Below, in pieces: positions 1 to 14,990 of a DNA stretch of 64,000 nt. The notes under the pieces are model-generated. The model had not been told where the DNA came from, searched no databases, and worked only from the letters and a program-made list of their open reading frames with translations. Origin of the DNA: Dimorphilus gyrociliatus. Lineage: Eukaryota > Annelida > Polychaeta > Dinophilidae. The DNA lies in the NCBI GenBank assembly GCA_904063045.1, contig CAJFCJ010000007.1, positions 3,355,404-3,419,403 of the forward strand, read 5' to 3'. How positions within the stretch are numbered: the stretch's first letter is position 1; the number at the start of each line of letters is the position of its first letter. The position numbers and the translations under genes are program-made.

Positions 1-332
1 TCTGTTTCATAATCCACTCATAATATTATTTCTCTTCCTCGATCTTCTACGAAAACACTATTGGCATCACCAATATTACTTGCTCATTTTATTCTCTGTA
101 CCATTCGTTTAAGTCAATTTTTTCTCTTAGTCATCCCCTTACTTTTTGCAGCTTTTTTTCTCTCTCTTATTTCTACTTCTCTCATCTTTCAACTCTTAAA
201 TCAGTTTTTATTCTCTAACATCTCGTATGTAATTATTTTCTTATATACACTGCAATTTTATGTACTTTTCATCTTATTTTGGATATGTAGACACTCTAAG
301 TAGAATATACATAAGGATTTATACAGTATATG

Positions 333-363
<31 letters not shown>

Positions 364-3300
364 TTCGTTGCCCCCGAAGGCATCTGTTGCAGTCGGCCGT
401 GCTGTGGCTCCATCTGTCATAATCGGCGCATTCCGTAGAATAATCTCATCCGTTTCGTGTCCCGCGGGAGGCAACGTTTTTAGGCAAAGGCGTCCTACTA
501 TTAATTAGGAACCGTCGAGTTGACCACGCGTCTAACGCGATGAAGGCGTGAGCAATTCAGGCGTCACTTTGGCTAAATTAGCCGAAATATTATATTTAAC
601 CAGCACTAATATTATTACACAGTGCACTATTTTACTGCTATCTATCGAAGTGTGTATGCCACTGTATGCAAGTGTATATTTATATAAATATATATATATA
701 CCGGTATATTTTTTGAGATGCATGCACGCATGCATGCGTTGGCTTGGCGTGGAGATCGTGAACAAATAGCGCGCCGAAAAAATTTGCATATGAACCGACG
801 CCCCGTCGAGATCGGCTTCAAACAGCCTCGTGATTAACTTGAGGTCACGCCGCTGACCTGAATAATTCCCGCCATTTGTTCTGTCCATCCGACCTCTAGG
901 CGACCTTCTCGCGCGCTTTTCCTATCGTCTCATTTTCCGTTTCCCCACCTCTTCATCACTCTGATTTTCTTAATCTTTAATTGATTATCTCCCAATAAGA
1001 CAGACAATCGATATATTTTCTGACACCACTTTCTTACCCTCTCTATCTCTATCTCTTTTCGCCTCTTTCCACCATTTTTGCTAATCAACAAATTTTAAGG
1101 AGTATCCTATTGGCCAGCGCAGTAAGCATCATATTGTACAAAAACGCCTATCACACCCCACCCACCCCATTTCCATTACGCGTTAGCCGAGCAGTTCCAG
1201 AAAGAGAAAAATAAAGTATCTAATGTGTTTTATTTAAAAAAATGTGCCCGCCAAAAAACGATTACGGTAATTATAAACCGTTTTGACGGTGCTGCCGCCC
1301 TTCTTTAGTTAAAATCCTTAGGCCTAAGAGTAAAAGGGATAGAGTGAGAGAGAGTGGGGGGGAGGGGGAGGTCGGTGAGTGTTCAGTTTTAAAGGTAGAA
1401 AAGAGTAGAACATAGAGAGAGAGAGAGAGAGAGAAAAAGAAGAAAAAGAGAAAAAAAAGTAATTTAAATACGCGACAAAAGCGTTGCCAATTAAAAGAGT
1501 CTCGAGTCGTGCTTGAACAAAGAAAGAAAGCGCTTGAGAAAACAGAGGCCGTCGCAATGGCCTAACCGATCGCATTTCCTGCGCTTCGAAAAATTATTTG
1601 AACGGCTTTTGTATATACACAATCAAAAAAGGGTGGAAGGCGGATTTTTTTTGAAGAAGAAGAAAGGGAAAAAATTAGGAGGGGTTTACCAAAATGGGGA
1701 AGTTAAGAGATAGAAAGATATATTTATATATTTACATTCATGAAAGAATGGTATTGTACATTGTATAGAAAGGGGAGGAGGAGGAAACAGAGAGAAAAAG
1801 GAGAACGAGATGGTAATAAAAAAAGGATGTGAGGGAAAGAGAATACGCGTATTTTCCGTTTAGTGTCTAGGAAAGAAAGGAGAATGAAAAGGTAAAAGAA
1901 TTGCAGCTAATTAGCGAGCTTGACCGTTGGCTAGTTGAACCGTCGTCTTTTGTCTACTCGTAATTTCGCTAATGGGGAGGCTCGGCGTGAAGCCCTTTTC
2001 ACTTTTAATTCGATCTGTCGTCCATTTCGACGATCGTGGGAACGCCTGATTAGCGATGCTCACGACGACCGATGACGTAACAGTCGAGCCAATTAGGCCC
2101 TAATGACCGTTCGCCCCTACTCCATGGCGCAATCACGGCGAAAATGGAATATTTCCGCTATTTACCATTATACGAATATTGATAATTACATCGATAATTG
2201 CCTGTTTCATTTGCACTCGATATTATAACATATAGCTTCATAGCCGAAGAGAATGCAAGAGTATATTATACACCTTATAAAATAGTACGTATACTTATTA
2301 ATATGTATAAATATGATTATACATATTTAAGATACTGGTTGTACATAATATATCTATAATCTTAAGAATTAATTTAATACCTCTCCAACAATCTAAAGAT
2401 AGTTATGTATACTGCACATGTATATATCTATCCATATAATAAATATGTTATGCGTGTATGCACGTTATGTATGCCAGTGTCTGGTTTGTCAGTATATACG
2501 GTATTATATTTACTTTCTCCTTTTTTGTTTTGTTATCAAAGTTAAGCCATCGCAACAATTTACGACCGCCTTGTATACGTTTTATAACTGTTTAATTAGC
2601 AGCAATTTTACGACTAGGTTTTATTGTTTAAACGTGAGTGTAGATAAGACAAGGTGGCTAATCATAGAGAACAACAGTACACAACAAAGGCGTGTTGTAA
2701 ATGTCGTTAGTGGAAATTGATATTTGAGCAAATAGGGCGCTGTCTTCATTAGACTTTGCACTTTTCTCTTTATATATTATTTTTTTTAACGCGGTGGAAA
2801 ATTTCTCTCCTAGTACTTTTTTTCCTTTTTTTTTATCTATTATTCTATCTTTCTATCTATCCCTATATCATACTACTCTACTACTACTACTATGTTTTAC
2901 TATAAATCATATAGAGCTTTCCTCCTTTTTTTTCTCTTGCTTGCTCGCTCTCTCTCTCTCTGTCTCGCTCAAACGCTTTCCTTCTCTCTTTCTATATCTG
3001 TCTGTCTGCCTGTCTGTCTATCTGTCTGTCTGTCATTTGTTTTTCTAACTATTATTTCATTATTTCATATAATACTTTCATTTAAAATCAACTATCTAAT
3101 CTCTCTCTCTCTCTCTCTCTCTCTTACTCATCTTCTCCCTTTTAATAAAAAAAAACAAGTTATTTATCGCCTTTCGTCCTTAAAAATCCAATTCGTTCCT
3201 CTCTATCAGCCAATCCATCTCTTCCTCCCTCTACCACATACCTTTAATTTTTCTATCTCAATCTCATTTCTTTAAATATATCTATCTCTGTCTTTCACTC

Positions 3301-3797
3301 CTCATCCATCTCTTATTCTTTTTCCATCTTTTCATAAAAAAATTCATCATCATTCTTTTTTTTCTTTTTTTTTTTTTTACAGTTTCTACGTGAGTAATCT
3401 ATAAGTAATCTCGTATTGTCCTGTGCCCTGCACCTGTGTCTATGATTCTTTGTTCTCTTACGTATTCGTGCTTTAATTACGTGTGTAGCACGCGTTAGTG
3501 TCGAATTTCACGCGCGTTTGAAGTTTGTCTTTTTTTTCTCCCCAAAACGCTAAACAGTTTACCATGACGTGACGCGCGCACTAGAAGAAGGAAGAAGAGG
3601 ACGATATCATTATAAACACAAATATATATTTATATATATATATATATCTATATATATATATATATATCTATATAAACGCACAACTAACGAAGACGAGGAT
3701 AAAAGAACTTAATAGGAAGAATAAGTGAAAGAAACCAACAAAAACAACAAAGGAAAATATTATATTAAAATTTTCTGGAAAAAAAAAACAGAGGATA
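1..3797. other. 5' flank of ZFHX; no supported gene
   Basis: No convincing coding exon was found. The open frames here are low-complexity TA or CT translations. The stretch holds (TA)n at about 333-363 and 3623-3673, (GA)n at 1412-1434 and (TC)n at about 3100-3124. GC-richer islands with ATTA-type cores lie at about 360-560 and 1900-2130 and could be enhancers (inference). A long pyrimidine tract followed by an AG at 3381-3382 is a plausible acceptor for the 5'UTR exon carrying the start codon at 3798. Position 1319-1326 carries the palindrome TAGGCCTA discussed in the findings. Confidence 0.5.
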
Positions 3798-5990
3798 ATG
3801 GAGGTTTATACGAATGGTGAAATTAATGGACATGACGAATTTGATGAAGAGGATGGCGAACCGTTCGATGCAACCATAATCTATAATCCGGATGGTTCTG
3901 CTTACATAATTGAGGCGGACGATGATGATGATGAAGACCTTCTTCAATTGCCAAAGCAGGATGGTAGCATTATCGTTAAAAAGAAAGCTCCTTTGCCGGA
4001 TGATGACGTCTCCATTCCGCAAATCGCTTCCGCTCTTTTCCTCCACAGGTCGAACACCACATTATATAATACGCTATTCTCCCGTAGGACACCTCCGCCG
4101 ACGCCTACTATGCATTCATACCGTGTTTATGACGTTCGGCATCCTCCTCCAAGAATAGACAACAGAACAACTAACCTTCCTAACGTACCGGTAACGGTGC
4201 CAACTAGGCCTATCCTAATGTGCTTCATATGTAAAATGTCGTTCGGCGTGAGCAAGTCGTTTATCAGTCACGCGATCGGCGAACACTCTATGGACTTGCT
4301 ACAAGCCGAGGAGGATATTCTGTCACAAACCAATTCGTCCGCCATTATACAGGCGGTCGGAAAGGACAAAACTCCCTTAATGTCCTTTTTGGAACCTTAC
4401 TTTCCGCCACCTCCCCCATCAACATCTCCTATAAGCGATGTTGAATCATCAGCCTCATCTGCCAATTCACCACCGCCCTCAGCGGCGGTTACTTCGCGTG
4501 CCATGCCACCTCTGTTAGCCGCCGCAGCGGTAGCCAGCTTCCCGCCTCCAATGCCTCCGCCTCCATCGATGGCCGCAATTGACCTGGCTACCTTATCGCC
4601 ATCGAGGAGTTCATGCAAGACGCTCAAGTGTCCCAAGTGCAACTGGCACTACAAGTATCAGGAGACACTGGAAATTCATATGAAGGAAAAGCATCCAGCC
4701 GACGGCGAGTCGTCGTCGTGCGTCTATTGCGTCACTAAAGCCGCTCATCCGCGTTTAGCTAGAGGCGAAGCTTACACTTGCGGCTATAAACCGTACAGAT
4801 GCGAAGTTTGCAATTATTCGACGACTACAAAGGGAAACCTTTCGATTCACATGCAAAGTGATAAGCACATCAATAACATGCAGGACTTACAAAATGGTTC
4901 AACTCCGGCACCTCCACCAACTACCGCACCGTCAGCCCCACCCACACCCCCTTCTTCTCTGGCCACATCATCTACGACAAACCAAGCAACTTCTTCGAAT
5001 CAAAGTTCAGAGAAGAATAAATCAAAGCCAGTTTGGAGGTGCGATGTCTGCCAGTATGAGACCAACGTCGCTAGGAATCTTAGAATTCACATGACGTCCG
5101 AAAAGCACACACATAATATGATGATGCTGCAGCAATCAATGCGTATGGCCCTGCCTCCTCTCCTTTTTCCGCCCACTACAGACCCCTATTACTCAACTCC
5201 CCTTTTAGCCTCAACGACGGCCATGGTTGAACCATTACCGGACGTATTCGAATGCTGTGTCTGCAATGTTTTTGCAACTGACAGCGTCGAAAGCTTACAC
5301 GGTCACATGCAATTGGATAGAACAAGGGTTAATGGCGCTGATGCTGAATTTGTAAGCGTCGTTGCAGGCCAACACACCTGCTCCCTTTGTTCTTACAAGA
5401 CGCCGCTTAAGGCCAACTTCCAACTGCATTCGAAAACCGACAAACACGTTCAACGGCTTCAGTTAGCCCTACATGTCCGAGAAGGAGGTCCGGAAAATGC
5501 CTGGAGAGGCAAGTACGTCAACGTATCTAATCCGGTACAAGTCCGATGTTCAGCCTGTGACTTCTATACTAATTCATTACATAAATTGCACGCCCATTCT
5601 ATGACACCCGCCCATGGGGCGGCAGTACGAATTCTACAGCATGTTCAAATGGCTGAAAGTCATGTGCCGGCCGACAAACGACTCTACGTTTGCCCAGTTT
5701 GTTCCTATTCAACAAGATCTAAGAATAAAATACTACAGCATTCCCGAACTCCTCAACATGCTTCTAATTTACAAGGCAGATCGGAGGACGAATTGGGTAG
5801 TGTTTTACGAGTTCGCCAAGCGGATGACAACAATACAGGTGAGTGGTGCTAATCCTGACGACAATCAGGCCTAAGGCTAGGTTAATTACTGCCGCACCTG
5901 AGCATTGATTGTGTTTTTACGTTGTATGCTCGCTTTAGGGAAAAGTTTGAGTTGCCGGAAATATCGTTATATAGCGTCATCGAAAGTACA

Positions 5991-6041
<51 letters not shown>

Positions 6042-9000
6042 GCATATAAATATAAAATATATATGTTATATAACTACGAATATATATATAATTTGTTATA
6101 TAACGTATATAGTTGCGTATGACGTGCGTCAATTTAGGCAATTAGGAACGTTCAAAGAGTTGGGTTAAACGTGCGTTAACAATAGTGCGGCGTCGATGCG
6201 CCTATCTATATCTATAGATGAGAAATTACGAGCACTTTATGAATTTACGATGCAGGTGCGCAAAATTTCGGCCTAGACTTTTAATGACACATTCAGTAAT
6301 TACGCTGCTTTCTTATCGAAATGGCGCCTGAGGCCTAATTAAAGCCTTCTGCGAGTGTGTTGTTTGAGAGCAAAGTTCGAACAGGAACGATATTTAGTTG
6401 TAGTATACGGTATGTCCTCTTACTTTTTTTTTTTTAATTATTTTTTAATTTTCTAAACCTTTTAACTTTAATAGAATAACATCCTCTTCCACCTTTCCCA
6501 ACCCCCTACCCTTAAGCTGCCCCATTTTAGCCTATATACTCTCCATCAACCATATTTTCCCCACTCCCTGTTCCCTCTTTTCTCTCTATCTCTCTCTCTC
6601 TCGCTTGCTCTCTCTACACGCTTCTTAGAGCAGATGCTGAAATCGATGACGTCACGCGGGCGTTGTGTGTGCGATATTGCAGAGCGCTGCGCAATAATGT
6701 CCAATCACCATTACGGCCCTTTAAAGGCGAAGAGCGATAAACGGTAATGGCGTTTGGACGGCGTTTAATCCCTTCTACCGCGTAACGGCGTTGTGTGCTT
6801 GGCTGCCCCAATCAGTGACGGCGCGTTGACGTGGCTGCTCTACTGCAATACTGCAATACCGCAATAGAGATAAGCAGACTACGAATAGCCCCCGCGTTTA
6901 ATTAAGAACACTAGCGCTCAGTACGATTCGGCACTCTGTCGACCGATAAGCGTTATCTGAGCCGAACCGTGCTTTATGGCGGGGGCTGCTTACAATTAAG
7001 GGCGCCTGCTATTCAGGTCATCCGTTCGCCGCTTGTTTACACAAAATGCGATGCGTGCTGGCGTTTTTGAAAGGCGAGACGTTTGCGCGAAAAGAAGAAC
7101 GCTTTTTGCCCTCTCGACGAATGTTGTAGCTTATTTACATACGGCCAATAACAGCTGTGTATTCTCATTATGGTTTGATCCGCCTGCCAATTAGCATTTT
7201 ATTGAACCGAGCTGAAATTTTATTTCAATTATAAAAGCCGTACGTATATTGTACAATATTAAACTTTAATACAAAGAATATATACAATATATAGGTATAT
7301 ATCATCGTGTCTTCATACCAATATAATGTATATACTGTATGAAGATACTTGTATATTAACTGTATATACTTCTTTCCATATCTATATGAATGCTTACGAT
7401 ATCCATATCTATACATTCATATAGATATATTCAAGTTAATATATAGAATATGTAACTTGTATATATTATATATAATCTATTGATATATTCAACTTTTCCC
7501 CTCCGACTTTCTTCATTAACTATATAATATAAGAAATAAATTTAAATACAATTTAAATATCGTACGTCTTAAAGAGTATAGTGTACACTTTATATGGTTC
7601 ATTGTGTATCTTTTACTATACACTGTACATACTGTTTTAGTGCGCCAGCGCACATATGTCGGCGGCATTCGTCTATATAACACGACTATTCACTTTGGCA
7701 CGTTTTTCGTTTTACAGATCGGGAATCTCAAGAAGAATGTACGCCACCTGGCGACGATAGAGACAAAGGTATGATTTCGTACCCAGTAGGCCTTAAAAAA
7801 TGTATACAACTATATAGATTGTACATATGATATACATTCATACTTTATACATCTATATATATATATATATATATATATAGTTGTATATAAGAGCGTTTAT
7901 TAATAAGCCGTAAAAGTTGACTGCGGCCCCCAAGATCAAACGGTAACGCTAAAGACGCTCGCTAGCTAATTAGCCTACACCTCATTAGGCGGCTCTGATT
8001 AGCGTGAGAGTTTAGGCGTCGGCCTTAGCAATTAACTCGACGAGTCGGCTTTTCTTTTTCCTCCCCGAGTTTGGCCGGAAGTAAGACGGGCGCCATGTGG
8101 CCGCGTAGCGCCATGTTTGTTAATCATTGATCGTAGATTAGTGTTACTGTATGGCGAATCGTCAGCTGCTCCAGTATAGTTTTATATATATAATTTCATA
8201 GATATACGTATGAAAAATACACATACGTACAATAGCACTTGTAATTATTATTTATATAGATAAAAATTTTAAAAAACAGATAATTTTTATTCCTAACAAT
8301 TTTCTCTAGTGCCAAAAAGTGCTTTCGTGTAATAAATAACAGTATTATTTCTATATAATTGCTATAAGAAAAGCAATATACTTATAGGCCTATCTTCTCT
8401 CAATATATATATATATATATATATAAATATGTAGGTATGTGTGTGTGTGTATGTACATACGTACGTTTTATGTGAATGCATATGTATGTGTGTATGTGTG
8501 TTTTGGTGTGAATTTTATCTATTGATGTGTATATATGAGTATTTTGATATGAATGCATTTTGAGTAGGTAGGTATGTGTACTACTACTATTTGGGATGGG
8601 TTAGGTGATTTCTTTCAATCTCTGTACCATTACAAGCCTTAACCTTAACCCTTTTTTCTCTCTCTTTCCCCTCTTGCTCACCCACTCTGCCCCCCTCCCC
8701 TCCAACCCCCCCCCCCTCTCTTTTTTACGTATTGGAGTTCGCGCCGTTATAGACCATTAACTGTTTAATGTACACTACTACTTTCTCCCTGCGTCTTTAT
8801 AACATCCACAATAGAGGGCGCTTGAATCGAAAGGAAAGTCGTCTTTTCGTTTCGTATACTTTTTTTACGGACGTTCTCTTATCTAATACGAGATGTTCCT
8901 TATCGATCTATACGATTGCGGCCGCTTCAAGTCGAGTATTAGCTATCGATCGGCCGCAACTATATAAAAGTCATAATGAAAACACTTTCTATCAATTTTC

Positions 9001-12000
9001 CCGCCGTTTTTTCCCTTTAACCCCTCTCCATTCTTGTGTTTATCACTAACCATATCACTAGCGGATTACTACCGTTGCCTCTAATGCTTTTTAACTACTC
9101 TCCCTGAAAAACGTGTTTACAGTTAAACTCTTGATAGAAAGATATATTTAGTGTTATAATCGGGTTCCCCCCTCCACTTCCATAACTTTTTCTCCCCACC
9201 CCGTCCCTTTTGCCTTATAAAGCAGCGTATATAGAAAACAATCGTATTGATACTCAAATTGGGTGGCGGCGCCGCCATCAACCGAGTCATTTGCATGTGC
9301 ATAGAGCCGCAGCCTGCTTTCCATATGAATAAGACTGGCCTGAGTTCGAACGCTTGCTTTTGCTCGGTCGCCAGTGTCTTAAGCGCCTAGCTCAATTGTT
9401 TAACGACGATCTAAGGAATTCTCGTTCAAACAAACATTCAACCGATCGCCCTCTTCCATTTTAAATACAATTTATTTTATGAAAAAGAAGACACTGGCAA
9501 AATCATTTTACCTATTAAAAACTTATTAAATAGGATACCTCTCATCTACAGATGCTAGTAAGTTCTATCTATACCTTTTACTACATATATCTATATATAT
9601 ATATAACTTTGTGCATATATATATATATAGTATGGATCTATGTATTAATATGTACAAGTGTATTTAGATTGTATATAATTGATATAAAGTATTTGAAATA
9701 TTTCTCTACGTATAATTAATAATCGTTAAACGTGTAACGTATGCATTGTATGAGTTATGCATTATTCGTGTTCTTAAGAATGGAGAGAAGATTGTCTAGG
9801 TTAGGGTAATGTAGGCATTGAAATCGCCCATTTCTACCCCTTGGTCCGATTAGTATCCAGGGAAAAGAATGTTATCTCGACACCTTGACGTCTTTTCTAA
9901 TAGACGGAACAAATGAAATTTAAAAGAAAAAAAAATAAAAAAAAGAGTAAAAAAACTAGACGAAAGTGATGACGACGACTCAGACATCTGAATTGGTGAC
10001 GCTTTTGTTGATTTTTTATTCAACAATCACCTTGTTTTTTGGTCGCTAAACTCAATCAACGAAAGAGAATCCGCCCCGCGTTCATTTAGTGTTTAGTAAG
10101 CTTCATGTCTACCGTTCAAATTAGGTCAGCGCCATAATAATAAAGCGAAGCATACACCTGTATAATATAGGCGATCGCGCGCGCATTGGCGTTTCGGTTG
10201 GCCTATACAAATGGCGGTTTTCTTTCTTTATTTTTTCTCAACCAATCTCAGTTGATTCCGTCTACTGTGTACCAGTTGATCAACTTTCTATATATCTTCA
10301 CTTACTATCTTGTCACACGCCGTTTTCGCTCCGTGGGAAAAATATTGGGAAAGGAAACGGTGAAGAGGGAGTGGTAGCGGTGTCCGTTGACCGATAGATA
10401 AGTCAAAAAGAGAGAGAAAGATAGAAAGGAAGAAAGAGAATAGGAATAATTCTACAAAAAAGGAAACGGATTCGTCGCCTTTAGTTTTTTTCGACTTTCG
10501 CTTTAATAGCGCAGCGTCGTCGTCGTCGTCACCGACCGACTCATGCCCTTCTCGTGACGTCAGATGACGTAAGTAAACAGGACTGATTGGACGAGGCCAC
10601 GTTGATTACATCACGGAATGTATTGTCTCTTGAATAGGTGCTTTGTCTAGGGCCGACTCTCGCTGTAATTCGCCGCCGATGCGTGAGTGCTGCTTGTCAC
10701 TGTTGGTAGGGACTGAGAGGGGGACGAGGAAAGATAATTAAGGGACTGGGAACTGTAGTTTTTTATCAAAAGGCCGCGAGACGAGAACGATACAACAATA
10801 GATTTAATACCATTTAAAAAATTCTTCAATACATTAATCTCTCTTAAACAACGATATTAAATAGTAAAAGAAAAAAATAGCCGAATCGGATTTTATCAAC
10901 GTTTTTAATTAGGAGATAAATTATGAGTTCGAATCTACGCAGATAACAACGACGGAGGCCTAACGAGCTACGAGAACGAAGTGGTCAATGAAGACGGAAT
11001 GCGACCGCGGACTGAAGAAGAGGACGAGGAAGGAGTTATCGAAGCTCTAGAGGCGGCCGAACAAGGTAAGCCTGGCACGTACATCTAATATGGTAGGACG
11101 AACGCGGACAATAGTTGACGGGTTAGGGCGTCTAACGGCTAGAGATTCTCAATTGAAAGAGTAAAAAGGTTGCTATATACTGTACTCAAATAACGTACAT
11201 AGAGTAATATATATGTACGATTTACATTAAAAAGGGTATGCGTGTTTAATGTGGTACACAATTTAGATGAAAAAAAAGCATAGCGACGTCTATTGTCTAG
11301 CTCGGTTAAGCCGGTCGAGTCCGGTGCAAGGAGAGGTCAAGCGCAACTAGCCGGGCCTCTTTTCTTCTTTTCCCTTTTATTTGGTCCCCGCCGTTCTTTT
11401 GACTAAAGGGGGCAGGGGGGGGGGAGCGGAGAGGGGGGAAAAGCGGCGGTCAAACGCGAAAAAATTAATCCGCGCCGCATATGCAAAGCATCTCGACGAT
11501 GGCGGCGCCTCGGCGTCTGTCAATTGAAGCGTTTTTTTTTTTGGCGCGCAAATCATTGAGAGTGATCAGTGAGCAAACGTAATTACGGCGGCGTTCTGTT
11601 GCAGCAACAAAGGAAGGCGTTACGGTCGACGAGCAGGACGAAGATGATTGCAAATGTCATACGTGTTCCAATACGTTTCCGACGCTCGACGCCCTCTACA
11701 ATCACCAAAACGAATTGGGCCATTTGGAACTGAAGCAGACACCTAGGGGTCCTGGCTACCTGTGCTGGAAGAAGTCGTGCAATCAGTATTTCTCAACCGC
11801 TAACGCTCTACAGGTCCATTATAGGGAAATTCACGCCACACCCACCGCCCAAAACTCTTCGACCAGTAGGCGTCACGCCTATAAATTCCGATGTTCCCGA
11901 TGTTCCTTGGCGTTCGTTACTAGGGATAAACTACAACTTCATCACACTTATCACGTGATTAGAGCAGCAACTAGGTGCCCTGTTTGCGACAAGAACTTCC

Positions 12001-14957
12001 GTAGTATAGGCGCCTTGCGCAAGCACGTTGATAACAGTCATTTAGATAAGATGAGTGACGAAGAGATAGCAAAGTATCGGGCCACTATAGCTGAAGTCGC
12101 CCCGCTAATCGGTTTGAAATTAACCGACGATCCGTCGGCTAATAACGAGGATATCAACGCCAATTCAGTTATTACGCAAGACGCCTCCTATTCGGATCCT
12201 GCTTGTAAGTACAAGTGCCACCGATGCAGAGTCGGCTACGCACGCCAATCGGCGCTCGTAGAACACAATAAGAGTGCAGAACACAAGCGTTCAAATAGTT
12301 CAGTTTCTACAACTTCCGGTAGTAGTACGCCGACTTTGGCGACTACGGCTACTACTACTACTATAACCGGTACTACTCAAGAATCCGAGTCTTCCGCCGA
12401 TGAAAAATTTAACGATCCGTCAAAACCGTTCAAGTGCCATGTCTGTGTGGAAGCCTTCGCGCAGAGGAACAATTTGGAGGTGCACGAAGGTTCCAATTCG
12501 CACAAACAGCGTGTAAAGGAGGAGGAGAGCGGGAGCGAACCTCCTATTGCCCCTCTTGGCTGGAACTTCAACGATCCGAATAAACCTTACAGATGTAATT
12601 TGTGCAAAGTATCATTCGCCAATTCGCCAAATTTTGACATACACAAGAGATCCGTGCTTCATATGAAGCACATCTCCAGATTACCTGATTACATTAATCG
12701 AAACTGCTGGCAAAGCGACGATGTCGTATTGGAAACGCCTGATGGTAAAATATCTGCCGAAGATCTTATAGAATCATCGACAAATACCATAAAAAAGGAA
12801 GAACAGATATCTTCACCCCTTCCATCTACCCTTCCAACTGCTAATCCAACGGCCACTTCTCTTCCATCAACTGTTATACCAAATCAGAATGCTATTTCTG
12901 GTATAAATACAGGGAACAACGACGAAATCAACCTAAAAATGGCTGTTGCTAAGAAGAGAAAGGACTGCCTAGAGAACAAGGAAAACAATACTCCCAAAGC
13001 TTTCACGTGTTCCCGGTGTTCGTCTGTTTTTAAGACGGCAGATAGCTTGGAAAAGCACGAAGGCGGCGAATGTCTTGGGCCACCAATAGTGAAATTGGGC
13101 CGAGTAAAGCCGGCCTTACAACGTCATCTCCTCGAATCATTTGGCTTCGAATGTGTCATGCAGTACAATGAAAATCAGAAGAGGGAGGTTCTAAAACCTT
13201 GCCCAGATGAGGAGACTGTTGGTAAGAAACCACCAGAATTACTAGAAAAAAGAACATGTTCAAAATGCAATAAGAACTTTTCCTCCGTTTGGGTGCTAAA
13301 AGCGCACGAAGAAGAAATTCACGAGAATCTAGTTCCACACGATATTGTTCAAAAAGTGGCAACTAAATTTAGGTCGGATTATGATAAGAAACAACCGTCT
13401 TCCTCTATGCCGAATGAAAATCGATCTTCCGGAACGCCTACTCCCACCGCCCTACAAGAGGAGAAGATTCTAACATCAACTAGTTCTTCCGGGTTTTCTC
13501 AGGCGTCGATTAAGGATGAGATGCCCAACGTTAGCTGCACTGATATAGCTAGCCAAATGATGCAGATGCCTATGCTTATGCCATTTGCAGGAATGCCCTT
13601 ATTTATGCCACCAATTTTACCTTATCCTGGTATGGAATTGGCCTATGCTGCTGGTTTGGGGCCGACCTCGAACGCTGCGGCCATCTTCGATCCGTCTTCA
13701 AACGCCAAGCAGCAAGCGGCCGCCGCCCAACTGGCGACTTCTAATCCGAAACGGGCGCGAACCCGCATTAACGACGATCAATTAAAAATACTCAGAGCTC
13801 ATTTCGACATTAATAACTCGCCAACCGAGGCGCAAATCGAACGAATGTCTAGAGAATCCGGATTACCGCCCAAAGTGATTAAGCACTGGTTTCGTAACAC
13901 GCTCTTTAAAGAACGACAGCGTAATAAGGATTCACCATATAATTTTAACAATCCTCCTTCAACAACCCTGGATTTGGCTGAATATGAAAAAACTGGAAAA
14001 ATCAAGAGTGAGGCTACAGCTAAGAATGAACATTTAGCAAATAGTGAAAATATGAAATCGATCGAGAAGGACATTGATTCTCAAGCTGATGTAGAATCGG
14101 TAGCTTCATTTTCGGAGAGCGCTGTCAGTTCGGCGCCGTCTACCCCCGTTCCACCACAACCATCAAACGAAATTATGAACGCGTTAACTCAAGCCAATAT
14201 AGCTAAGGCAATGGCGCCTTTGACACCGGAAATGCTTATGCAAGTTACTAGTATGACGTCTCAGGATGGTACAATCCCTGGTTCGAGTACAACTCCTAAA
14301 AGAGCTAATAGAACAAGGTTAGTTAGCTCCATTTCATTCTTAAATGGAATTAATCCGACTTTTCTAACCCTATTTTTAACCGTTAACCGCTGTTTTTATA
14401 TCCCTTCTTTTTCGCCTTTGGTTATAAAAACAAAAACGTTTTCGGATCGATAAATTCGTGCAAAATAACGAGATTAAGCGAGTTTGATAGTATTACAAAG
14501 GAAAAGATCGGAAAACAGGCAAAAAAAAAATCAAGGCGTGCCCTTCTCTACCACCATATTCACTTGTTTATATTCCCGTATCAGATATTGATAACAGATG
14601 AATAAATCGTACCCAATAATGTGTATGTTATTCTATATACATATATATATATATATGTATATTTAGAATATATACTTAAATAAATGGGTATGTAAACCAG
14701 TTGACATTTTAACTGAGGTCATGTATTTCTAAAGTAGAGATGCCTATATGTAAATATGAGAGCGAATTTTATATGTATATAGCTTGATAACCTAAATAAA
14801 CACACACATATATATATATGTAGGTATATATATATATATATATATTGAGCATGTGTAAAGGATGCTTAATTGCATCCTTTACTCTACTGAAGTGAACATA
14901 CATGTAAATATATCTTCTATACAAATGTATATATCTATATACAGAAAGAATATAATA

Positions 14958-14990
<33 letters not shown>

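Larger units (their letters stand above)
7769..10942 (+). other. ZFHX intron 2
   Basis: This is the largest intron, 3.2 kb. It holds (TA)n tracts, a TG-rich stretch around 8430-8510, a GC-richer island with an octamer near 9250-9380, and a CRE cluster at 10555-10572. No extra coding exon is supported. Confidence 0.55.

Noticed and set aside
1324-3275. Leu/Ser-rich open frames upstream of ZFHX
   Set aside because: They are translations of CT/GA tracts, and composition explains the lack of stops.
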